Source of the DNA: Labilibacter marinus
Lineage (GTDB): Bacteria; Bacteroidota; Bacteroidia; Bacteroidales; Marinilabiliaceae
Length of the DNA stretch: 64,000 nt
NCBI RefSeq assembly: GCF_001659685.2
Contig: NZ_LXYE02000036.1
Location: forward strand, 1 to 64,000
Reading direction: 5' to 3'
Shown here: piece after piece, positions 7,806 to 14,168 of the stretch
Numbering within the stretch: the stretch's first letter is position 1
How the letters are laid out: every line of letters begins with the position of its first letter
Notes under the pieces: model-generated
Told to the model about the DNA's origin: nothing
The model's database searches: none
Seen by the model: only the letters and a program-made list of their open reading frames with translations
Made by a program: the position numbers and the translations under genes

Positions 7806-8495
7806 TTACTTATTATTCTCGTTTCGATAAAGGCAATTAACACTACTACATGCGTGGCAAACATGCTTATGGAATTTCACATTCTCGCCAACTCCTATAA
7901 TACCACTGACTGTTTTTACAGGGTTCATTAAGCACGATTCACTTAAACTCACCTTACAGAACTGTTCCGGAAAGAAAGAAAACAATTCTTTTTGCTCATT
8001 TACGTTCCAATCACAATAACCAGGACTATATCTATTGGTGATTTTAAGTCCCTGCTCAGCCATGTCATTTTGCAAGGCATCTTGAATAATATCCATAGCC
8101 TTTTCTACCATCACCGAACCTAACACATCCAATAAATACCCTTCAACAAGTTCTCCCTGCTCAGTTAAGGCTTTTGAACGATTTGAAATTTCCTCGCCTG
8201 CCGTACAAATAAATACCACTGCCCGATTCATATTTCTATAATGATGACTCACTGCCTTGCCTGTTATAAACTCAACTTCTCCAACTAGTAAATGATCACC
8301 TTTAACGCAAGCATCCTCTATACTATAACCACCTTGCACCGAAGCCACACCCTCGAGCTGCTTTAACTCTTCATCTAAAAATGCTTGATATGAAGGCATA
8401 TCATCACCCATATGAGCAATTTCTTCTACATCACTCATCGAGATATCTAAATCCCTAATAGGTATTTGATAATGCTTTATTTTTTCCTTTTGCAT
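7806..8495 (-). CDS. MetH reactivation-domain-like protein
   Basis: The central and C-terminal parts resemble the S-adenosylmethionine-binding activation domain of cobalamin-dependent methionine synthase, here as a free-standing protein. The best mark is RYSPGYCDWNVNEQ, the family's RxxPGY motif, followed by a Cys-rich end (CHACSSVNC) that could bind metal. The ATG at 8495 is preferred; a TTG at 8540 would add 15 residues (MALTRKKCAAQ...). It sits between the GTPase gene and the RACo-type gene, and likely acts in corrinoid repair or as a partner of the corrinoid protein; that role is inferred from context. Confidence 0.75.
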   Translation of the reverse strand: MQKEKIKHYQIPIRDLDISMSDVEEIAHMGDDMPSYQAFLDEELKQLEGVASVQGGYSIEDACVKGDHLLVGEVEFITGKAVSHHYRNMNRAVVFICTAGEEISNRSKALTEQGELVEGYLLDVLGSVMVEKAMDIIQDALQNDMAEQGLKITNRYSPGYCDWNVNEQKELFSFFPEQFCKVSLSESCLMNPVKTVSGIIGVGENVKFHKHVCHACSSVNCLYRNENNK

Positions 8496-8654
8496 GAACT
8501 TATTAATTTGTGCAGCACACTTTTTTCTTGTTAGAGCCAAACCTCGTGGCTACTAATATAACAAAACACTAACTATTTAATATCGTATTCTTATTTCCTT
8601 ACTCAAGTATTTAATTCCGATGCAAAGACCTTTTGCTTCATTCATTTAGTTAGT

Positions 8655-8730
8655 GATGTATCGATGCATGGGCGACTTCGTTAGCCAGGATGGCAATGCT
8701 ACTGCACAGTCATTTACCTTGGGCTGATAG
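8655..8730. other. GC-richer island in intergenic region, possible relic
   Basis: Between the MetH-activation-like gene and the GTPase gene lies a stretch clearly richer in G and C than its AT-rich surroundings. On the minus strand it reads SSIAILANEVAHASIHH then stop; on the plus strand MYRCMGDFVSQDGNATAQ. Neither is long enough to call a gene. It may be a gene or insertion-sequence remnant, or part of a structured leader; I could not match it to a known riboswitch. Confidence 0.3.
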
Positions 8731-8741
8731 TTTTATACCTA

Positions 8742-9677
8742 TTATTTTACAAACTGATTAAAGACTCCTCTTAACTTCCCTATCGTTAAATCCTTTCCAA
8801 AAGCTATTAATTCCGAACGCCCTGTATAATTACTTACTTCTTTTATTTCCACTTCGTCAAAAACGGTATGAACCGATACCACTCGGCCATCATCTAAATT
8901 CAAAAATCCTTTTATCCTAGGGCAATCCTGTTTAAGATGATGTAAAAATGCTTTTAAATTACACTCGCATAATTTCTCGTGGCTTCTTAAAACACAAGCC
9001 ACTGTGTCAGGTCTGCCCTCTGATTGTTGACCTTCAAAACGTTTAGCTGCCTCTCCTTGTGTTGTATTTCCCGAGCAAAGGGCTAACCAATTTACTTTTG
9101 AATAGCTTGTCTCCGTAATCTGAGCATAACTATTTAACTCCTGAATAGAATCTTTAATCTCTTTTAAATCGCCTTTAAAAATATCAACCTTATTAATGAT
9201 GATATGGTCGGCCACCATGAGCTGGTGTTTAAAACGCTGAACCACAGAAAGTCCTTTGAAATAATTTGGAGCATCTACCAAGCAGATATTCATATCCAAG
9301 GTAACTTTATCCTTTAACTCATCCGTTTGTAATAGTTCCACCACACTAATTGGGTCCGCTAAACCAGAAGCTTCCAGAAATATTATTTCGGGTTTATATT
9401 CTTCAATTAGCTTTTGCATATTGCTCACAAAGTTGGTCAGCTGACATACGCAAAACACAGAACCATTGTTAATCTCCACCAATTTAAAATCGGTATTCGA
9501 TTGTTGTAATTCTTTGCCATCAACACCTGTAGGTGCAAATTCGTTTTGAATTACAGCAATACGTTTTTCTTGAGACAGTTCTTTTAAAAGATGACTCAAT
9601 AAGGTAGTTTTTCCGCTACCTAAAAAACCTGTGATTAAATTAAACCGGCACGGCCGGAGCGAATTATTTAAACTCAT
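8742..9677 (-). CDS. CobW/HypB-type G3E GTPase
   Basis: P-loop GTPase of the COG0523 group: Walker A GFLGSGKTT at 17-25, DAPNYF-type switch region near 137, and NKVD near 160. The metal motif, usually CxCC, is altered here to VFCVC (C76, C78), after NGS. A CobW C-terminal domain follows (CNLKAFLHHL ... GFLNLDDGRVVSVHTVFDE). G3E GTPases deliver metals or support cofactor activation; next to a corrinoid methyltransferase set it probably assists corrinoid loading or activation. It is separated from the methyltransferase by a terminator, so it may have its own promoter. Confidence 0.85.
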   Translation of the reverse strand: MSLNNSLRPCRFNLITGFLGSGKTTLLSHLLKELSQEKRIAVIQNEFAPTGVDGKELQQSNTDFKLVEINNGSVFCVCQLTNFVSNMQKLIEEYKPEIIFLEASGLADPISVVELLQTDELKDKVTLDMNICLVDAPNYFKGLSVVQRFKHQLMVADHIIINKVDIFKGDLKEIKDSIQELNSYAQITETSYSKVNWLALCSGNTTQGEAAKRFEGQQSEGRPDTVACVLRSHEKLCECNLKAFLHHLKQDCPRIKGFLNLDDGRVVSVHTVFDEVEIKEVSNYTGRSELIAFGKDLTIGKLRGVFNQFVK

Positions 9678-9737
9678 ATCCTGTTAACGTGATTGCTATT
9701 AAATAAAGGATAAAAAACCTTGTGCGTCAAAGTTTTC

Positions 9738-9779
9738 TTTAAAAAACAAAACCCGATTACAACTGACTGTAACCGGGCT
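9738..9779 (-). terminator. rho-independent terminator after methyltransferase gene
   Basis: On the minus strand AGCCCGgTTACA and TGTAAtCGGGTTT form a stem with one mismatch and a 6-base loop, then TTTTGTTTTTT. It lies about 20 bases beyond the stop of the methyltransferase gene and splits the cluster into two transcription units. Confidence 0.8.
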
Positions 9780-9798
9780 TTATCAGTTGTTTTCCAAA

Positions 9799-11178
9799 CT
9801 AGTTTTTTGCCGCTAAATAGCCGTCTATTTTAGCTTTAATATCATCGATAGGAGGAATTTGAGAAATAAAATCAATATTTCCATCCATTACAATTGTAGG
9901 TAGGTTTTTAACACCTAACGAAGCCATCATCTGAACACCTTCTTTTTCTTTGATACGGTGCTCTTTAAAGATTACTTTATCACCATAAGGTTCTGATGCA
10001 CGAGATACGGCATCAACCATATACTGACATGGAGCACATGATGAAGAATCTAAAGTAATGATATCAATAATTACTTTTTCTTTATCCCAGTGATTCGTTA
10101 GGTCAAGTAATTCAATATCCATACCTGCTGCTTCAGAAGCTCTAAGTTCTCCTTGTAGAACCTCATCGTATACTAACTCTGAAACGGCAATCAGGTTTTC
10201 TTTTGGTGTATCCATGGCCAAATCACAACCTGGAGCAAGAATAAAACCTTTTTTACCACCAATATCCATACACTCAAGAGCATCTCTACGTGAAGCTTCT
10301 TCATCACCCATTAATAGCACTACGGTAAGTTTAATGTTACCTCCGAATGATACATTGTGCTTTAAAGCCATATCACGAACAAAGTCCAAAGGAATATTCT
10401 CATCAATAGAGATATTATCAGGATTTGTTTTGCACATCTCTTCTATATTTTGTTGTGCATTACCACAAACGAAGAATGAACTTAGCGCTCCTGCTTCACG
10501 AATGAAATCATTGATTTCTGTGATGTATGGAGTAACAAATGTTTCAAAACTCATTGGATCAATCTGGCTAGTCATTGGATCAACAATAGCTACCACATCA
10601 GCTCCAGCTTCAATATAATTACCAGCCATCATTTTTGCCACATCTGTAGCAAAACGCATTAACTCGTGAGTTTTGTCTGGCTCCATCATCATTTGCATAA
10701 AGATGTCGGTGCCTAAAAGGTGAAGTGCTAATGTAAAAGGACCAGTAATTAAACCGTATAGCGCTAGGTCAGGGTGCTTTTCTCTTAAAACACGTGTAGC
10801 ATCCATCACCAAAGGAATACGACCCGCACAAGGACAAGGAACTTTTAAATCTGCTAAAGTTTTGCCGTTCATTAATGGATGCGAAATTACTGCCGGTGGG
10901 TTATCATCTGCCCATGCTAACGTACAGCCTAATGCTTCCGCCTCTATTTGCAAATCGAATGCTACAGGAATTCCATCGGGATTATAAAGCTCAACGGCCT
11001 TATTAACACCCTCAACAATTTTATCACTCGATTTTAAAAACTCAGTAGCTGTTAAACCCAATAAGTTTCCTGCGTGTGCTCCTACAAATGGTACCCAAGG
11101 AATTCTCTCAACTTCCTCAAGCTTCATCGCCTTTTTAATTAATTCTAAACCCTTCATTTTATTTTCTTTATTAGTCAT
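9799..11178 (-). CDS. UroD-fold corrinoid methyltransferase fused to thioredoxin-like domain
   Basis: Residues 8-345 match the uroporphyrinogen decarboxylase-fold methyltransferases (MtaA/MtbA/CmuA group) that move methyl groups between a corrinoid protein and a thiol or other acceptor. The zinc motif of MtaA-type enzymes is His-x-Cys...Cys; here the cysteines are present (C238, C318) but the histidine place is F236 (SFFVCG). Residues ~368-459 form a thioredoxin-like domain with CAPC (C381, C384) and a cis-Pro motif (VKNLPTIV). This fusion is uncommon. The gene follows the corrinoid protein gene by 62 bases. It is not HemE: the context is corrinoid and there is no porphyrin gene near. Confidence 0.8.
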   Translation of the reverse strand: MTNKENKMKGLELIKKAMKLEEVERIPWVPFVGAHAGNLLGLTATEFLKSSDKIVEGVNKAVELYNPDGIPVAFDLQIEAEALGCTLAWADDNPPAVISHPLMNGKTLADLKVPCPCAGRIPLVMDATRVLREKHPDLALYGLITGPFTLALHLLGTDIFMQMMMEPDKTHELMRFATDVAKMMAGNYIEAGADVVAIVDPMTSQIDPMSFETFVTPYITEINDFIREAGALSSFFVCGNAQQNIEEMCKTNPDNISIDENIPLDFVRDMALKHNVSFGGNIKLTVVLLMGDEEASRRDALECMDIGGKKGFILAPGCDLAMDTPKENLIAVSELVYDEVLQGELRASEAAGMDIELLDLTNHWDKEKVIIDIITLDSSSCAPCQYMVDAVSRASEPYGDKVIFKEHRIKEKEGVQMMASLGVKNLPTIVMDGNIDFISQIPPIDDIKAKIDGYLAAKN

Positions 11179-11240
11179 TAGTATTAGTCATCGATATTAA
11201 ACACTAATGACTATTAACCAATTATCTATTGACTATTAAT

Positions 11241-11909
11241 TTATGATGCTAATGCATTTAAGAACTCAACCACTCCTTGTGGATCTGGATTGTAGCTATC
11301 CGCACCAATCTTTTCACAGAAGTCTTGATTTACAGGAGCTCCTCCAATACATACTTTTAAGTCTGCGTTTTTCTCTTTGATAGTAGCAACAATTTTTTCC
11401 ATGTTACCCATTGTTGTTGTTAAAAGAGCTGATAATCCGATTACACTTCCTGGATTTTTCTCAGCTGTTTCAATAAACTGCTCAGCTTTAACATCAGTAC
11501 CTAGGTCAATTACTTCGTAACCATTACCTTCAACCATCATAGCTACAAGGTTTTTACCTATATCATGTAAGTCACCCTCTACGGTTCCAATGATGAAGAT
11601 TCCTTTACGCTCAGCCTCTCCCGATTGGAAATATGGACGAAGGTGATCTAATGCTGCACTCATTGATTTTGCACTCATCAATACTTGAGGAACAAATACT
11701 TTATTTTCGCGAAATTTAACACCTACTTTTTCCATTCCAGGCATTAACCCTTTCATCAAGATATCGGTAGCAGGAACTCCCCCATCTAACAATTGCTTAG
11801 CAATTTCATCTGCTCCATCCTGATCCTTCATATTTGGAGGGAATGGTGATACTTTGTTGATTTTACCGAACTCTACACAATACGCCAATTTCTCCAGTAA
11901 TTCATTCAT
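11241..11909 (-). CDS. corrinoid (B12-binding) methyl-carrier protein
   Basis: Two-domain MtaC/MttC/MtmC-like protein. A helical cap domain (residues ~1-90) is followed by a Rossmann-like B12-binding domain with the base-off motif DLHDIG (H115 would be the lower cobalt ligand), then VIDLGTDV, GLSALLTTTMGNM and VCIGGAPVN. Length (222) is normal. It is the first gene of the cluster and should carry the methyl group between a substrate-specific methyltransferase and the UroD-type enzyme next to it. No MttB- or MtaB-type substrate methyltransferase occurs in the window, so the methyl donor is unknown. Confidence 0.92.
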   Translation of the reverse strand: MNELLEKLAYCVEFGKINKVSPFPPNMKDQDGADEIAKQLLDGGVPATDILMKGLMPGMEKVGVKFRENKVFVPQVLMSAKSMSAALDHLRPYFQSGEAERKGIFIIGTVEGDLHDIGKNLVAMMVEGNGYEVIDLGTDVKAEQFIETAEKNPGSVIGLSALLTTTMGNMEKIVATIKEKNADLKVCIGGAPVNQDFCEKIGADSYNPDPQGVVEFLNALAS

Positions 11910-12226
11910 AATTCTTAGATTTAATCTTGTTTGTTTTTGTTTGTTTAAACTTTGCCTTATTTAAGTCTGTATTTTAAAATAACCAGTTTAGATATTATCC
12001 AAGGACTGCCATCCCTTTTATTTCATTCTGCCAATGAAAAGCTATCAATACGGTTACCTCATTTTTCTTCTTACTTCATTAATTAACACACTTTTAATAA
12101 TGCCAAAGTCAATGATTTATTGAATAATAGCAAAACTACGTGCTTTCATGATTATATTTTAAAGTTATATTACCCATATTTAAGTAATATTGTCTTTGGG
12201 GTTCGCTAATGCATAAATAGCATTAG
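11910..12226. other. intergenic region upstream of the corrinoid operon
   Basis: No gene seen. It should hold the corrinoid-operon promoter, but no TAnnTTTG element was found. Two inverted repeats stand out: ATATTAC (12167-12173) with GTAATAT (12184-12190), which looks like an operator, and CTAATGC (12206-12212) with GCATTAG (12220-12226), a hairpin directly after the GntR stop codon but lacking a T-tract. Confidence 0.4.
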
Positions 12227-13255
12227 TTAGGTATTCCTAACAATCAGCTCTGGCTGAATAACTATTTGCTCGTTGTTAACCTTTTCATTGCAAATAAGCT
12301 TCTGTATTCTATCTGCCATTACATCATATTTCGAATCAATTACTGTAATAGACGGAGCAAACAATTTGGTTAACTCTGTATTTCCGTATGATACCACAGC
12401 AACTTCCTCTGGAATTGAAATTCCCCAATTCTTCATTCTGCCTATTAAGCGAATAGTAATCGAATCTTGAACAGACAATACGCCTTTAATATTATTTGCT
12501 CTAAAATAATCCTCGGTCAATTCGTTAATGTTGGAACAATGAAACAATTTGTTATTTCCACTTTTCAGCTGCAAGAGCATTTCAAAAGTATCCTCCATCA
12601 TACTAAACACCATGTTTTTCCCTTGCCATCTTTCATGACTCAACAACAAGTAATTTCCATCATGCTGCTCAAATAAATAATCCACTGCTCTTTTCACGCC
12701 TAAATCGTAACTTTGAATGGCATATTTAAAATATGATCCAGTCATGGTATAATCAGCTAAAACAATTTTGGTATTACCCGAATTTAATCGAATATAAAAC
12801 TCACCTGTAACCGTTTCGTCGTAATTAGGAACCACCACAACTGCTTCGTAGCCTTTTCGAATCAACTCTCCTATAATCCGCATTTCCTCTTCAGGATTAT
12901 TGTAATGCAGAAAGTAGTCCATCTTACGACCAGCTGCTTGAGCCTTTAGATTTATTTCAGATATCAGCTGCTCAATATTATTTGAATAAAAGGGAATGAC
13001 CACTCCCCAAACTTTTATAAGCTCCGTTGTGCTATTTACAAAAGTGCCACGCCCTACCTGAGAAACAACTAGTTTCTCCTCAATTAAAGCCTTGATAACC
13101 CTTTTTGCAGTTTCTCTAGAAACCTGATGACGACTCATCATTTTATTGATAGAGTCTATCCTTGAGCCTGGCTTTAACTCTTGGGTTACAATTTTTTTAC
13201 TATAAAAATCAATCAGCTTTTTATAGATTGGTACGTGTCCTTCAAACTTAAGCAT
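12227..13255 (-). CDS. GntR-type regulator with LacI-like sensor domain
   Basis: Residues 1-75 are a GntR winged helix (IVTQELKPGSRIDSINKMMS, HQVSRETAKRVIKALIEE, VSQVGRGTFV). Residues ~85-342 form a periplasmic-binding-protein fold like that of LacI regulators, as in AraR-type proteins: KRAVDYLFEQ..GNYLLLSHERWQG, IKGVLSVQDSI, ISIPEEVAVVSYGNTELTKLFAPSITVID. Such regulators sense sugars or related molecules. It is transcribed towards the corrinoid operon, 317 bases upstream of it; the inverted repeat at 12167-12190 is a possible operator. The link between a sugar-type sensor and a C1 cluster is inference. Confidence 0.9.
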   Translation of the reverse strand: MLKFEGHVPIYKKLIDFYSKKIVTQELKPGSRIDSINKMMSRHQVSRETAKRVIKALIEEKLVVSQVGRGTFVNSTTELIKVWGVVIPFYSNNIEQLISEINLKAQAAGRKMDYFLHYNNPEEEMRIIGELIRKGYEAVVVVPNYDETVTGEFYIRLNSGNTKIVLADYTMTGSYFKYAIQSYDLGVKRAVDYLFEQHDGNYLLLSHERWQGKNMVFSMMEDTFEMLLQLKSGNNKLFHCSNINELTEDYFRANNIKGVLSVQDSITIRLIGRMKNWGISIPEEVAVVSYGNTELTKLFAPSITVIDSKYDVMADRIQKLICNEKVNNEQIVIQPELIVRNT

Positions 13256-13514
13256 GCGATTATTTGAGATGTTAAAATTAGTTTATAAATATACTTAAAC
13301 ATCACATACCATCACACTAAATCACAAACAAGCACACCTCAATCACCTCCTTACTACCAATAACTTATACACAAAACACCTCCTAAAATAATAACACACC
13401 TACCTAATAAGTATGTTAATATTTATTATACATCGCGCTTTCTCACGATGGCTAACTATTTAAATTATAACAGATATAATTCGGCAATTGAATTCCGAAA
13501 TATGGCGCAAAAAA
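13256..13514. other. G-poor intergenic stretch
   Basis: No gene seen. The first half on the plus strand is rich in A and C with scattered ATCACA/CACACC words and almost no G (about 13300-13410); the second half is AT-rich. It separates the GntR gene from the terminator of the next lipoprotein gene. Confidence 0.35.
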
Positions 13515-13540
13515 AAGGCCACCCAAATTGGGCAGCCTTA
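13508..13540 (-). terminator. rho-independent terminator of the small lipoprotein gene
   Basis: On the minus strand AAGGC..CCC and GGG..GCCTT form a hairpin followed by eight T. It lies 21 bases after the stop codon at 13561. Confidence 0.85.
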
Positions 13541-13560
13541 TGCTATGACTTACAAATATT

Positions 13561-13986
13561 TTATTGAGCTAATGTTGTAAATGAGGTTTCATCTTGTGCA
13601 ATCATCACCCCACCTTCACCTGCAATATTTCTTGTTCCTTTCACTTTTACCGTATAATCACTTGAAGCATCAAGCCCTGTGAATGCGTCTAAAGTAGCCA
13701 CTCCATCAACCACCTCATCATCAGGCAACAATCCTGTTCCAACTATCTCTTGATCCACAGCTTCACCTTTGGCATTAAACAATTCTATGGTATAAATATG
13801 AGAATCTTCTAACACAGGGAAAGTTACCACGGCCGAACTTGCCGTTAAATCTTTTATAGTAATGGCAATCTTTGCCACTTCATCATCGTCATTTTTGATA
13901 TCATCATCACCTTCATCCTCCGAACATGATGAAAGCACCACCATTATCATTGCCAATATCCAAACTAACTTGTTTAAATTCTTCAT
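13561..13986 (-). CDS. small lipoprotein with Fn3-like domain
   Basis: 141 residues. A lipoprotein signal (lipobox VLSSC, Cys near 22) is followed by an Asp/Glu-rich linker (EDEGDDDIKNDDDEV), often a surface-export tag in this phylum, then about 100 residues with a fibronectin type III look: ITIKDLTASSAVVTFPV, IYTIELFNAKG, FTGLDASSDYTVKVKGT. No enzyme motif is present. It has its own terminator and is divergent from the histidine kinase gene at 14169, so it may be a target or partner of that system; that is only positional. Confidence 0.7.
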   Translation of the reverse strand: MKNLNKLVWILAMIMVVLSSCSEDEGDDDIKNDDDEVAKIAITIKDLTASSAVVTFPVLEDSHIYTIELFNAKGEAVDQEIVGTGLLPDDEVVDGVATLDAFTGLDASSDYTVKVKGTRNIAGEGGVMIAQDETSFTTLAQ

Positions 13987-14168
13987 CTGCGTGTGTAATT
14001 AATATTGTTTATACTCGACTGTTTACTCCAACAATTAAAAATAGGTTACACAGAAAAATAAATTCAAATACTCAATCAAAGCTACCGATTACTCATCCAT
14101 TCCAATTATTTTAGCTTTGATGTATCATATTTGTTTTAATAAAAAATAAGAAAACAAAAACAAACAAA

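Noticed and set aside
8541-8741. Cobalamin riboswitch upstream of the MetH-activation-like gene
   Set aside because: The B12-box and other conserved core words could not be found on the minus strand, although the context made it plausible.
10214-10618. 134-residue plus-strand frame
   Set aside because: It is antisense to the well-supported methyltransferase gene and has no recognisable protein features.
9799-11178. hemE (uroporphyrinogen decarboxylase)
   Set aside because: The fold is shared, but the enzyme lies with a corrinoid protein and RACo-type activator and has an extra thioredoxin-like domain.
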